Positions 25,150 to 37,329 of a DNA stretch of 64,000 nucleotides are shown piece after piece. A program made the translations under genes and the position numbers. The notes under the pieces were generated by a model. The model saw only the letters and a program-made list of their open reading frames with translations, was not told the DNA's origin and ran no database searches. Numbering within the stretch: position 1 is the stretch's first letter; each line of letters starts with the position of its first letter. The stretch is from Bactrocera neohumeralis (taxonomy: Eukaryota > Arthropoda > Insecta > Diptera > Tephritidae). The stretch covers positions 45,764,264 to 45,828,263 of the forward strand of contig NC_065923.1 of NCBI RefSeq assembly GCF_024586455.1, given 5' to 3'.

Positions 25150-26560
25150 TTAGCACATTTCGTGATTTTTGTTGATAAATAACAACATATCTACATTTTT
25201 TTCCTTCAGTCTTGTTCGTCTGTCTGAGACTAATTCTCCAGCTTTGCTGAACATACGCTCAGACTCCGCTGAAGTTGCCGGAATGTACAAATATTTGCAT
25301 GCCATGATTTGCATTGACTTCATTTCAGTCGATCTAGTCTGAAATTGAGATAAATGTTTGTTTATATAAGCGTTACACAAAATTTCATTGCTACATACCT
25401 TCCAGTATTCCAATGGATCTACATCTAGCGGCTCATTGGGTTTTTCAGTGTATTCGCGTAGTGTGATGATAGCATCCGCTCTGTTGGGTTTGACTTTGCT
25501 GGATAGCTTCTCTGTCAAAAATTCATAAAACTGTGGAATTATAACGCTTTTTGATGTCGACGGTTCCTCTCTGTTGTCATTCGATGACGATGCTGCAATT
25601 CTGTCGATTTCAACCAATTCGTTTTCCAGCAACATAGATGCTTGGGCCGCATTTTGACCTGACTGAAACCCTTCTTTTTTAAATCTCGAAACTTGCAAGG
25701 TGGCTAATTTAGTAGCACTTCTGGATTCATATGGAAACAGCCTCTGTTTAATTTTGTCGCATAAGTATAACTGTGCTTCCGATCCAACAAAAGTTTTCAA
25801 TTTTGCTTGAAGCTTCATTAACGTTGAGTGCAATCCCCATGCAATGGGAATTCAATGCGAAATCGTCACATATTTATTACCCGATAAAATGCTTATATAC
25901 ATATGTGTTGAATGGTTCCAACAATAAACATACATCTTGAAGTTGCTCTGTTTCCTCTGCTGTTAGAACTGGTGGCGCTTTTGGTGTTCTTAAAAGCAAT
26001 GCAAAGATGACATAAGTAATAATAAGTAAAATTCGCTGAACCATAGCAAACGCGCTATTCCATCTTGTTGAAACTTCTTGAATCAGGCTATACTGTTTTT
26101 CACTACTCTGTTCTTTCTTTAATTTTGCATATGCAATAGTGCTGCTTTTGAAATATGCTACAATGCGTTTGCAATTCGACAATAATGCTTTTACTTTTTC
26201 AGTAGACAAAAGGTCTTGTACTACAAGATTGATGGAATGAGCAAAGCACAGCAGATGCCTGTTCTGAAGCAGTTCACAGGCTTTAATAATTGATGCAGCG
26301 TTGTCTGTAACCACGCAGTTGACTTTTTGGAATATATTCCATTTTTGCAGGCACTAGCTCAGCGATACTAAAATGTTTGCAGCTGAATGGTTGAGTTCAT
26401 TAGCGAGCTTTGATGTCGTTAAAACTGCCGATCGTATTTTGAAATCGCCATCAGTGAAATGACACCTAGCGGTCAAAGAACTTTCATTTGACTTCGATAA
26501 CCAACAATCAATGGTTATTCCATAGTTGGCGCCTATAGATTCAAGTCATTAAATTTAATC
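25150..26560 (-). pseudogene. hAT-family transposase (ZBED-like), decayed
   Basis: On the minus strand, the block from 26314 reads VTDNAASIIKACELLQNRHL, LCFAHSINLVVQD and EVSTRWNSAFAMVQR. This is the hAT catalytic core before the insertion domain. After a frameshift and a stop near 25870-25850 the long ORF 25833-25150 follows. It carries HSTLMKLQAKL and the C-terminal dimerisation domain (KYLYIPATSAESERMFSKAG, then RRTRLKEKNVDMLLFINKN). Weaker matching text runs up to about 26560. The BED finger is not visible. A 60-nt segment at 25339-25398 has GTATGT...TTTCAG borders and looks like an intron, since removing it joins LEYWK to TRSTEMKSM as in relatives. Terminal repeats were not identified. 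It is one of the better preserved transposases here. Confidence 0.85.
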
Positions 26561-26564
26561 TGTT

Positions 26565-26920
26565 TATGCTCTTTTTCGATTTCAAAAACGTCAAAAATCA
26601 CAGACGGAAAATTGATGTATATGTTGTAGTCATAGCTGAAAGAGTAGAATGTATCCAACATGTTTTGAATTTAATACCTTGACTTCATTATAAGATTTTT
26701 GTAGTTTTTTAAGCATGAGATATTCACTGTTAACCGATTAAAAAACAACAATTTATAATTTTGGTAAATCTGATGAACACACATATTTCTGATAAATTTA
26801 TAAGTAATTTAATGCTTCGTGTTTGCCACAACCATTTTCAACAAAAATGAATACGTTGATGGATATCGGCAGGTTTTGCCTCACTATGTCTGTCGCATAT
26901 ACTATATTTCAAAAGAATCT
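26565..26920. other. Spacer upstream of the hAT relic
   Basis: Probably the decayed N-terminal part of the hAT element. No BED finger pattern could be read. Confidence 0.35.
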
Positions 26921-28439
26921 GATTTCAAAACCATAGTTCTATAGTTAATAGAACTTCTCAGTTTTTGAAGGTTTTCAGGATTTTGAGAACAATGAATTAT
27001 TTTAGTTGTTCTTTTTAATCATTATTTGAAAGGAATACCTTCCTATAACGCCTGTGTTCGAAAAATAATGGGAAAGACAGTAAAAAATAAACCATTTTGG
27101 TTTTATCAATCACTTGGGTTAGATTGCCAATGGTAAGCCAATGAGCCACGCAAACAACAGCTTTGGTTCTTTGCAATATCAGGTGGGGTAATTCATGAGG
27201 TGCAGTCATAAGATGCCTGCGCTTGACGCGAGTTTCAACAGACTCTGTGTCCTAACTAATAAGAGATATTATTGTCTCAAAGCGTAGAGCCTCCAAATGC
27301 TTGATGCGTTGCCTTTCCAATGCGGTTCAAAAGCCCATTATTTCCCTGGGACCTTGCTCTTAATTTTTCCTGTATCTAAAGACCTAATACAAGATGAATT
27401 TTTATAACTATTCTAAAATTTTACTTAGAGACATGAAGATGGAACAGACTTTATATATCTGTCAAAAGAAACTTAGGACAAGTAATGAAAAGAAGATTCG
27501 CAAAGGTAGAAACACCAAATATATTTATGTAAATTTGAATATATACATATATATTTCCGATATATAACCATACGAATAATCGAGTTTTACATCATAAATG
27601 CCACTAAATCATATTAATTTTTACGTCCTCCTACAAGAATGTATACATAAGTATGTATATATGTATTCATGTATATGTTTATGTTTACACCTGCATATGA
27701 AAATACAAGCTTGCTACTTGATCAATAAGTTTTACTACAACAAATTGTGATTTTAACCGTAATGTGTTATTTTTAGCGATGGCTCGAGCTAAATTCGAAA
27801 CAACTCGTATTTCGTATTTATTTTCGCTCATATACTCATATACATACATATATAGCAATACGCCTACATATTAGTTGAGCACTGATAAGACTACTATTTT
27901 GTTATCACACCTAACAATATAAGCATAACCAGTTAAGGTTGTCGATGAAAGTTCTGGGAAATGAATAAGGCCATCAACTCGGATCGAATGTATGTGCACG
28001 AGGGTTGAAATCTTAGTTTTTGTTTCGTACGGGAATAAAAAAATCAATCTCACAATTGGTCACATGATGATCTTGCAATATCAGTTTGTTTACAACAACT
28101 GATTCTGGACGACCTAAACGAAATTCGTTTTAGGATTGATCTATGAGCTCGACTGAATTCACTATACCATCGATAAACACTGACGTTATGAGTATGTATA
28201 ACATTTAAAATGACAAACTTTACGATATAGTTGTGTGTTGCCAGTTTGCAACACTAGAATTGCCAAATCCCGAAATATAAAAAGCAACCTATCTATACAT
28301 ACACTCTTATAACATACTGAGAATTAGAAAATGTACATATTTATGAATATTCTACATTACACACATTACGAGTAAAACTAATATAAGTTTATCTAATAAA
28401 ATTTATCTTTTTTATCTTTCAAAAAAAATCGTGAATTAA

Positions 28440-28620
28440 AACGTTTTCGAGATATCGATATTAAATTTTGCATTTGTTCTTTTCTCCCCAATGCTCAACC
28501 GCATAGGAAAAGTAATTTATTAGAACGACTTTTTCAAGAATACAGGATACAAGTGGGAACGGCTTTAAGAACCCCTATTTTACGTTCAATACAAAAGCGA
28601 TTCGATTATATTTGCAGTTA
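28440..28620 (+). other. Short ORF segment conserved between copies A and B
   Basis: The frame reads FLPNAQPHRK, NLLERLFQEYRIQVGTALRT and PILRSIQKRFDYI. Copy B at 59830-59980 reads FLPNAQPHRKQK, NLLEQFFQAYRIQVTTAFRT and PVLRSIKKRFNFI. A 6-bp difference keeps the frame, and many changes are conservative. That fits a former coding exon, perhaps of a TE. I know no matching protein. The copy A frame ends at a stop just after. Confidence 0.4.
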
Positions 28621-28717
28621 ATAATATATCGTCACTACCAACCCATTTGGGTAGAGTATGAAATTTAAAAGTAGTTACACTCTCCCTCCAGCACTCTCAA
28701 TTAAACCAAACTATAAG

Positions 28718-28815
28718 GTATTTACCAAAGTAAACACAACTTTTGAATCTAGCGCCCCCTGGTGGCGCCATCTATATGTCAACTGGTGCGTTAGAATCTG
28801 CTATCTTTATCGATT
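28718..28815 (+). repeat. Mariner 5' end relic
   Basis: CCCCTGGTGGCGCCATCTAT and ACTGGTGCGTTAGAATCTGC match 16550-16612 of the mariner at 16505. Only the 5' non-coding end is present. Confidence 0.75.
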
Positions 28816-28935
28816 GTCTTTGAAGGCTTTGTACCCCTCGCAGGCTTGCGGTTTTGATAACACTGAAAATCACCGTGAGCCTTTTCCAGCATTAAGATGT
28901 ACCAACTTAAGCAGCCGCTGCAAACCAAACTGGTA
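28815..28935 (-). pseudogene. Mariner transposase N-terminal scrap
   Basis: On the minus strand the text includes WKRLTV and KPQACEGYKAFKD, a decayed form of the helix-turn-helix region seen more clearly in copy B at 62400-62530 (MLEKAYGDTVLSKTQAYERD). It is too damaged to stand alone, but the copy B comparison supports it. Confidence 0.5.
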
Positions 28936-29187
28936 AAAGGTCGCGCTTATATTTGACATAGTAATTAAGGACGGTCCTACCAATATATCATTCACCCGGG
29001 AAATTTAATTACAATTTCCGTGTGCTTTTTTGTCCCAATATATGCCATGCTTTTTTAAACATTTATTTCACCCTATCGGCGCCTGTTGAATCGGCTGCGA
29101 TGTCCCAACGCTCGAACTCAACTCATAACTGAATCCATTTTCTATTTCTTGGCCATTCATAATTCGAGTATGCTAATAAAATTTGCC

Positions 29188-29196
29188 TATAAATAG
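29188..29196 (+). promoter_or_regulatory. TATA-box candidate in duplication copy A
   Basis: TATAAATAG lies within CCTATAAATAGGCGCTCTC and is identical at 62912-62920 in copy B. It matches the insect TATA consensus. No transcript is known from the sequence alone, and the ORF starting at 29281 is not conserved in copy B (its ATG is ACG there). Confidence 0.4.
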
Positions 29197-29720
29197 GCGC
29201 TCTCTCCACATTAGGCGCCTGCTGAGCAGAAAGTAAACAGCGAAACAATTTATGGTCTGCGGCAGAACACACATACACACATGCACATTTCTTATTCACT
29301 CTTTCTAGTTTCGCTTGTTGTTGCGTTGGCAATAAGTAGCGCATTAGAGCTTTTACGTTTTGCACGTGCACAAGCGTTCGACAATGATCATACTGACTTG
29401 CATATATATGAATGTATGTATACCGAGCGATATGCCAGTGTATTGGCATTTAGTTTGTTATTGTTTGTTGGTAAAGTCTTATCTAATTCGATGGCTTCGT
29501 CATCGCCATCATTGACTTGTTGATTTAGTAGACGTATATATACCTTCATACACACAAACACTCGAGTGTAACATTTTGAAAACATAAGAATTCCAATAAT
29601 GGAAAGATTAATGTTGACAGGAGAAAATATGGGCTTTGTGAAATAATGATAAGAAAATTTAAATGAACTTACTTACGGTAAACAATTATCATTTCACATC
29701 AGTTCACTCTTTAATGAATT

Positions 29721-30715
29721 CGGTTTTCAAACCCTCTCAACCTGTTGCATGGTTTTCTTTTCCTCACGGTAGCTAATAACACTTAAATAGTAGTAGTATA
29801 GTACGTGTATCAAAATCATTAAATCGGCAAATAGAATTTACTGTCGAATTGTAGAAGTGCACTGTCTGTTCGTTAATCTATCCATCTTTTACAAGGAGAA
29901 TCGTATCACTTGCACGCCCACAAAATGCTGAATGAATATAGAATAATAAGACCAAAATTACACTGCAAAACTGTGTACAGAGACTTTGGTTGAGCAGTTC
30001 AATAACACAACTTAAGAAATTTTAAGAAAAAAGTTGTGCCTCATGTACTAAGAGGTCAACGAGGTATTTCAGTGTCCTGATTAGGAAATTAGGTTTACAA
30101 ATTTTTCGTCGCTTCCAGCTATTTTTGTCTTTTTATAAATGGTAGTGATTCGACCCCACACCCCTTGCTTACAACACAAAACAGCTTCTTGCGCGTTAGG
30201 AAATTTTTACTATCGATTTTGGTTTTATCGACCCAAAATTATCAAGAAACATCTCAGCTCGTCTGTCACACCTTTCAGGCTCATCTCTCGTTGATCCTTC
30301 TCCTCGCGCTCCATTGCAGACCTCATTCTCACTCAATCCCACACGAGTTTCGAATTTATCATTTGACGCACTATGTTACCTGGCGTCACTCGCTCCGTTG
30401 TTAGCTTTCCCAAATTTGCTCTCTCCTTTTCATACCTAGACGAGGAAAAGAAGACGCGTATATCCTTGTTTTGTTGCATTCACTTCTTAGGGTATTGATT
30501 TAATTACACAGTATACTCGTACGTGTTTTCTATAGCCTCCATTTGTTCTCTTGATTTGCACGATATTAGATTGAAAATTTATCGACAAAATTCAACACAG
30601 AACCAGCAGGCACAGTATGCCTATTTGACAAAAGCTGCATCCGGTTTCATTTAAAGCACCTGCGTTCATTTTCTACTACACAAATTCTCTGATAAGTGAC
30701 TCATAACGATCAAAT
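29721..30715. other. Intergenic stretch
   Basis: One plus-strand ORF of 79 codons at 30165-30404 has no domain. Nothing else is seen. Confidence 0.45.
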
Positions 30716-30719
30716 AATA

Positions 30720-31385
30720 TTCCTTAAAACGTTTGACGTTTCGGAAGGAGTTGTTTGAGTTTGCAATAGCCAGAAGTCACTCGACAATCGAAGAACACGG
30801 TGGATGTAACCGATTTATTTTTTGTCTTTCAAGAAGAACCAATGTATATCGACGATTGATCGTCTGTTTCCGGGTCGTAACCATAGAGCCAAGACTCATC
30901 ATCAATATTAGTACGTTGACATTCTGGTAGTGGGAAAGCATTATTTCAAAGACGTTAATGATTTTGGAACTAATCGTGCTTGGACTTTTCTTGGGCCCAA
31001 ATGATCTCTTAATATGATTTTCACTGATCCTTTCGATATTCCAAATTTGCCGGTAAGATCTTTGACCATTAATCGGCGATTCACAAGCACCAGCTTCTTT
31101 ATTTTATTGACGTGTTGATCATCAGTTGATGCTGATGGCTGTCCTTAATGTGGTTGGTCGTCAACGCGTTCTCGACCCTCTTTGTATAATTTATAAGAAA
31201 TTTGATTCCACACACAAAATTTAACGGAACTTCTTTGTTGAATAATTTCACTCATCGTAAAAATAGGCGAATGCACTTCAGAAAGACAGGTGTACACTAA
31301 ATACTAATGCGCAGATGTCACTGAGAGTCATACCAACCGAGGAAAAAAACATTTGTACATTGGGTTTTCGCGCGAAATTTAAATT
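30720..31385 (-). pseudogene. Mariner transposase relic
   Basis: The minus strand starts near 31256 with MSEIIQQRSSVKFCVWNQIS, then GRERVDDQPH, a stop, and GQPSASTDDQHVNKIKKLVL. NRRLMVKDLTGKFGISKGSV near 31060 is the second helix-turn-helix. After a deletion, DDESWLYGYDPET near 30870 is the first-catalytic-Asp block (consensus GDESWIYGYDPETK). Weak VFFD text follows near 30790. The C-terminal two Asp blocks are missing. Stops and frame changes make it dead. It is a different mariner from the one at 16505. Confidence 0.85.
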
Positions 31386-31389
31386 TTTT

Positions 31390-32530
31390 GCAAACTGTAC
31401 GTACATATATACGAATGTATTATTTTAAAATATGGCGCCACTTGTGAAATATCACTATAACTTATATGGATGGATTCATGTAATCGAAGCTAAATTATAG
31501 TAATTATGTATAAATTAATTAGCTTACTTCTCTCAAATTAATTAATGTGTGGGAAACAGTCGAGATATGGTTGTCTTTTCCCATTGTCTTTAGCTCAATT
31601 AATAATTTCTAAAATAAATTTAAGAAGAGTTAGACAAAGGATGTGAATATGGAATATATCAATGCTGAGTGTGGCGTATTCTATGTAATATATTCATAAT
31701 TATATGATGTATTATTATATTCTTAACTTCGAGTTTTCACTTAATGCAAAATTTTTTTCAAAATTTATAAGTGTGCAGTCGTTCAAAATTTAATTAAATT
31801 ATTTCATATTTGAAGTTTCAAAGGAAAGCATATTAATAGGGAGAACATTTTAAGTATTCCCACGGTAGCTAACTGCTTTAAGTTGTCGCAATTTGCCTAA
31901 TTCATTCCAGCTTTTAAGTGCCATTAAGTTTTATTGTAAGCAGTAAAATTAAACATAAATGAATTATTATCAATACGAAAATAATAAAATAACCAAATTA
32001 GGTGAATAAACTTATATTCCGAGTACATCGTAATGTATACTAAGTATTTCATAAGCACTCACTGAGCGCATAAACCGCTTAAATAGTTCTCATTTTATAA
32101 TTCCCCACAGATCGGTTGTTGCTTATTAAAGGTCATAATTCATAATAGGACTTGTTCTAATTACCGCCGTCACCTGGTGTTCAAAGCAAAATGCAAATAA
32201 CTTTGTTTGTATTGAACAAATATACTTATGTGGGTGCCACTTAATTTCTATTATATTATGTACTATACATATGTACAAGAATTATACATAAATATATTCA
32301 CATATACACATATATGTTTCCATATACAAAGGCTGTTGCTATAAGAGTAGCTGCATATTTATTATGTCTGTGTGTTTTTCCTTTCAATATACTAATTGGC
32401 ATATAATTTACTTTAAGAGCTTTATATCATTTATTTAGTTCCGAGTAAAAATGTTCCGAGCAATGAAATTGTAAGCGTTTCTCTCTGTATTTGTCGTGAA
32501 TCATTGAATACGTTGTTTCCCTTTTTTATA
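31390..32530. other. Intergenic AT-rich stretch
   Basis: No ORF above 60 codons. ACATATG-type simple text around 32265-32330. No gene seen. Confidence 0.5.
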
Positions 32531-32534
32531 CTAT

Positions 32535-33060
32535 TGCAACATGTTGCTACAAGGTAAAATAGTTTTGTTCACCTAACGGTTTGGAAAAAGTAATCGAGCG
32601 ACTCATAAAAATGAATGATGATGATAAAGTATGACGATACGAGTTGAAATCCGGGTGATTATCTGTTCGTCCGTCTCTGTGTGCAAGCTGCAGCTTGGGG
32701 AAAAATTGAGATATCTCGATCAAACTTGGTAGCGCCTTTTTACTAAAATAAAAAGTTCGAGTTCCTAGATGAGCGTAATCAAACCACTGTCACGCCCACA
32801 AAACGCCATTAACCGCCGAAAACCTTTAAAGTCCCATAACTAAACATTAAATTACGACTAATTTTGGGTTTTGGGTTATATTTGTCAAATGTCAGAATAG
32901 CGTTCAAAATTTTTAAGAAACCGCAGTTAAATATTTCATTAAAATTATTAGATCGATTTTCAAGAAATCAAACAGAAGTTCACTGGGTGGGATAATGAAT
33001 ATTATGAAAGAATTTTGAGTTAACAACCCGTTTTTACCAGAATAACGCACTAACAGACAA
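32535..33060 (+). repeat. DINE-like element, partial forward copy
   Basis: It starts AACATGTTGCTACAAGGTAA, carries GTTCGTCCGTCTCTGTGTGC and CAAGCTGCAGCTTGGGGAA near 32670, and follows the text order of the 47445 copy. It breaks off near 33060. Confidence 0.65.
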
Positions 33061-33224
33061 TATTGTCAATGTCGGACATTTTCTACTTTTCAAAAATTTT
33101 AAAAATAACATCCAATACCCACCGAGTTCTTTATATATCCCATGCACTTATTTGCCGTTATATACAAAGGCAGACTCTAAAGAGGCTACGAGGAACACAT
33201 TTTAGAAGTCCTGTGGAAATAATA

Positions 33225-33883
33225 TTAAGGAGGTATTCTACTCTAGAATTTTGAAAAATTCGATTTTTTTCCATATATTTAAAGTTTAGACCCTTAAGAA
33301 CATATCCTCCAACGATTTTTAAAAATTAAAATTATTTTAAGAGCTACAGTTACTTTAGTTACGCAGTACCTAGCCCGGTTCTCGAAACTCCTTTTTTCCA
33401 CACGGTACCGGCATTATCTCAAGTTCTATATAACCGATTTACTTGAAATTTTGTGTGAACCTTCTTTATGTAATCCTTTATCATTCTTACCAGCATCGTG
33501 TCAAAATTTTTGTTTTTAATATTTAAAAAAATTCAGGAATTTCAGTCGCCATTTTTCAAAAAATTTTTGTTTCGTGTTCCCTGAGGTAGGGACTATACCA
33601 GCATCCTTACTGATTAAGAATTTCTTTTGTTTTTTTTTTTCAGACCACCAGGAGAGTCAGGATCAATGTCACCAGGATGCGCCATTTATTTTACACCTGT
33701 CTTTCCCCGCCCCCCTCTAATTATTTTAATTTTTAATATTTTTTGTAAAATTTTTTTTTCTGCATTCTTAAGATATCAATAAAAACACCATAAAAAATGG
33801 ATAGTAAAAATATGAATTGCCTTTTTTTCGACACTTTAAAAATTACCTAAAATTCATGCTTCTAGAGTAGAATACCCCCTTAA
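33225..33883. mobile_element. TTAA-flanked MITE with clear terminal inverted repeats
   Basis: The left end TTAAGGAGGTATTCTACTCT is the inverse of the right end (TTAAGGGGGTATTCTACTCT on the complement). The repeats extend about 24 bases with one mismatch. Both ends sit on TTAA, the target site of piggyBac-type transposases. At 659 bp with no ORF it is non-autonomous. The family is inferred from the target site only. Confidence 0.8.
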
Positions 33884-33939
33884 ATTGAAAGCAGCTCTGA
33901 TGGACATGCCGAACTCTTAGTATAATAAATAATTATAAT

Positions 33940-34330
33940 TAAAGGGTGATCCATTTCATGGTTCCTTAGTTTTTTAAAGGAAACTCACAGAAACTTCAAA
34001 TTTAATGAGAACTGTTTACCATTCGAAATAACTCTGTTGCCCGCGGCTTCATCTCAGATGTTCAGGCACAAGCTGTATTTTGTACGCTTTCAATTTAAGA
34101 TATCGTCGTAAAATGTGTCAGGTCGTTCCATACGTCAGTCCGAGTTGCTGCAAACGGCCGTCTTCGCGCACACTCTCAGCTACGGCTGCTACATTTTCTT
34201 GACTGCGTGCTGAACGCGGTCTATTCAGTCGAATATATCCAATAATGAGTTCTGGATCTCAGGGTGGGTGATGGTTATACTCGTAATTAAGCGTTGGCAT
34301 GAATCATTTGTAGTCGGCAGCGAGCACGGA
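33940..34330 (-). pseudogene. IS630/mariner-like element fragment
   Basis: The end AAAGGGTGATCCATTTCATG resembles the end at 63455 (AAAGGGTTATCCATTTCGAG). The body (GCGGTCTATTCAGTCGAATA, GGGTGATGG) matches 63790-63870, where the same minus-strand transposase N-terminal region lies. No intact ORF. Confidence 0.65.
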
Positions 34331-34334
34331 ATTT

Positions 34335-35345
34335 GTGAAGAAAATTTACTGGATTTAATAAATTCAAAACCTTAATAGTTCAAGCAACTTTAGTAGCTCA
34401 TGAGATATGTACGTAGATTAAACTTAGCAATCTCGGTTAATGTTCGGTGAAACAAACAAAAGTAAAGGGAGAAAAATTGTATAGTTTATCGGTGTAATGC
34501 GCCGGTGAAAATATGAAACAATTTTCTATTTAACAGAAAAGGTTTTCTTTATCAGAAACAAGCAAATCCCATCAAATATTTGGTAGCAAATCCAATTACA
34601 GTCATGGCTCGTGTTTTTCTATTATGCAGATAAAATTACTTTGATCCCATTTTTAAATGCATTAAAATTCCTTTTGCCGTTCAAAATTCCGTTGAATAAA
34701 TTCATATTAAACAAAACAGAAATTAAATCAATTTATGTTGCACATGTTACATAATATATTTTGATAAAAATATGGCTCAAGTTTTTAAATATACCTAAAA
34801 GTAGGGGCATACATTTGGGCATACATTATGTATGCCTACACATGAACATATATTCATATATGCATACCATATAGATTGTACAAGAAAATAAATTAGCTGT
34901 GAAACAGCACAATATATTATAACAGCGCTGGTAGTGACATATCTGAAACAACAGCGACTCAAAAGAATCTGCTAAATCTTAATTACAGCGCCCTACAAAC
35001 TTCCTGAGGGTCCTTTAGGAAGTATATGCATATCTTTTGTTTATTTATTGTTTATATCATCTGCGCTATCACTTGTCATCTCAACAAAAATCATTCTAGC
35101 AACACGAAGTGCCCTCTTCAAAACACGCGAATGCAAAGCACTATATACATACATATGTACTAAGTTATGTATGCATGAAAAGATGCTTCAAAGTTCTTCA
35201 TTGAATATACATAGTTATAACTTTAAGTACATTTGCCTATAAGTATGTACATATATAGTATATATGCATAAATATAAATAATAATGTACATGCATCACAT
35301 ACATATTCGCAGGTGGAAATATAAAAATTTTAATTTTTTAAATTT
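34335..35345. other. Intergenic stretch
   Basis: A 64-codon plus-strand ORF at 35048 has no domain. ACATA-rich simple text. No gene supported. Confidence 0.45.
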
Positions 35346-35369
35346 TTTTACAAGCTCGTTGTTCAGTAC

Positions 35370-36720
35370 CACGTTGCTTCTGAGCCTCTGAAGCGTCATA
35401 ACATCGTTTTAGGAAGTTTTATTTTGCTCCGCTCATTCTAGGCAAATATTGAATGCTGATATTGTTTCTGCCGACGTAACTTTCTTCGTATTGAGAATCA
35501 ACAATCCATTGCTCAATTTTAGAATAAGATATTTTCTGCAATGGTTCTACTTCTTGAAGCAAACTTGAAATGGCATGAATTTTTGATGAATCTTCAGCTA
35601 GCTGTAAACGTAACTCTGAAAGAGGGATGTCATATTCCTTATCCCATACGGTTGTTATGTCAAAAAATTTTGCAAAGATGATGGGATTGAAGGCACATTA
35701 AAATTCCATGCATTAGATAAAAAAACATATTGCGTCTTTCAAGCTGATGCTTTTCAGAGCTTCGTCTACTGATTTTCCTCGTCGAACGATGTGACCGAAA
35801 AGGCTAGTTCATTTTCGTAAGCCTTATGGCATTCAGGTTCATGGGCTGTATAACAACAGTACAATTCGGAGGAAGACACATTACTAATATTTGACCATTA
35901 GTACTCTTTAACTCTCTTTCTTTAAGGTGACAGGGAGTAAGTGAGTAAAATAGCCATTTCGGTAAGACTTTTGCCACGGAGAAACTCTTTTACTTGCAAT
36001 TTTAAGAATTTTAAATTGATAAAGCAAAACATCTACACACCCCTGGAACAAATGTTTTTTGAAACCAACCATTCTTCAAATAAAGCCAAGTTCATCCAAG
36101 AACTTTTATTTCCTTTGTAGACAACAAGCAAATCAACAAAATTTTTAAGTGAGCGTGGATTCAATGATTTCCCAATAACCTTTAAATTTACTCTATGATT
36201 ATCTTTATATTCTTTATTTTTCTTTACTGATTTTATGTCCCGAAGACGAGCTTTCTTTTGAGCCCACAAGAGTTATATCAGGCAAAAGCTTCCAAAAGAG
36301 GCCAGACTCATCGGCATTGTATATCTGCTCCTTGTTCAAACCTAAATCAGTAATTTTTTTTTTTAAGTTTTGCAAAAATGGTTTCTGAATGAGTATTATT
36401 CGAAAGGTTTTCGCCACATATTTTCAGTGTTCATATTCCATATCTGTATTTGAAATTTGTGATCCACCCATTGCTAGCACGAAAGTCACCTGGCTTTTCC
36501 TGTATTTTTGCTTGGAAAAATTTGGCCTTTACCTTGAGCATATCAGTAGTGATAAGTAAGTTCTTTGCTCGTTGTTTTGCAACCCATTTCATGAGTGCTT
36601 TTTCCATTTTTGGAAATTCTGATGGTTTCAACGTTCATTGACAGAATATCCTGCACTTAGTTTCTTTAAAATGTCAACTTTCTCTTTTATTGTTAGCAAC
36701 GTAAATTTTTTCCTTTCCAT
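35370..36720 (-). pseudogene. Pogo/Tigger-like transposase (CENP-B HTH plus DDE)
   Basis: The start codon at 36720-36718 opens MERKKFTLLTIKEKVDILKK, the CENP-B-type N-terminal helix-turn-helix. Then come MEKALMKWVAKQRAKNLLIT and SNGWITNFKYRYGI, the second HTH_Tnp_Tc5-like domain. After a frame change near 36420, QIYNADESGLFWKLLPD is the first catalytic Asp block of Tigger/jerky proteins. KVIGKSLNPRSLKNF and YKGNKSSWMN follow. A C-terminal part near 35650-35400 reads WDKEYDIPLSELRLQL and IEQWIVDSQYEESY. At least three frame breaks occur. The second and third acidic residues are not readable. The upstream end near 36958 has a pogo-like terminus. Confidence 0.85.
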
Positions 36721-36958
36721 TATGAAACCGCACTACACAAAACGTCAGTTAAAACTGATTCAAATCTCTCGAAACGCACATGCGTAAGAGTTAAAACAAT
36801 TCGTCATCAAAAAAACGGGATTTCTCAATGTATTCCAACTAAGGAACCAAAATCAACAAAGTTTTGTCGCAAGTATCGAGGTCAAAATTTTTGGATGACG
36901 CAAGTTCTAAGTACGTAATGTGTAATATATCTTTGCTGCAAGAATCAAGGTATCACTG
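36721..36958 (-). mobile_element. 5' flank and terminus of the Tigger-like element
   Basis: On the complement the element starts CAGTGATACCTTGATTCTTG beside TA at 36959-36960. CAGT-type ends on a TA target are typical of pogo/Tigger. No matching left terminus was found near 35300, so the element is probably truncated there. Confidence 0.6.
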
Positions 36959-36960
36959 TA

Positions 36961-37325
36961 TTTATATGTACTTATGCACAAATATGTAGCACTTACATAC
37001 ATATTTTCCTCTAACAAATTCGGTTAAGCTGGAAGGGCATTAGCCTATAAAAAAAATCTTTACATCATTCGATCACTGTTCTCAATATTAAATTACCATG
37101 GCGACAGCGATTTCCTTCCGATTTTGTCCGCGGCTAATACATTGTGTATTTTATTCAATATTCAAAATTCTAACATATTTTTTACATTATTACAAAGGAG
37201 TATAAATATTATAGTATGCTTGCTTAGGCGCATTCGCAAGCCTCAGAGACATAATTATACTGGTTTATGCTAAGCATAGCCATTTTAATATATTTACAAT
37301 CTCAGCGCAATAGGCGACAACACTT
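36961..37325. other. Spacer, nothing recognised
   Basis: No ORF or motif. Confidence 0.45.
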
Positions 37326-37329
37326 TTAA

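Larger units (their letters stand above)
26925..29720 (+). repeat. Large duplication, copy A
   Basis: This segment matches 58366-63420 in the same orientation, block by block: the start CATAGTTCTATAGTTAATA, then GAATACCTTCCTATAACGCC, CAATGCTCAACCGCA, AATTCGAGTATGCTAAT, and the end CTTACGGTAAACAATT. Most blocks look well over 80 percent identical by eye, with indels between them. Copy A carries extra sequence near 27225-27570 and a mariner end at 28718. Copy B carries TE insertions. I recognise no gene in it. It could be a segmental duplication or two insertions of an undescribed element. Confidence 0.75.

Noticed and set aside
29281..29523. 80-codon ORF with a signal-peptide-like start in duplication copy A
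   Set aside because: In copy B the ATG is ACG and a TAG follows soon after, so the frame is not conserved.
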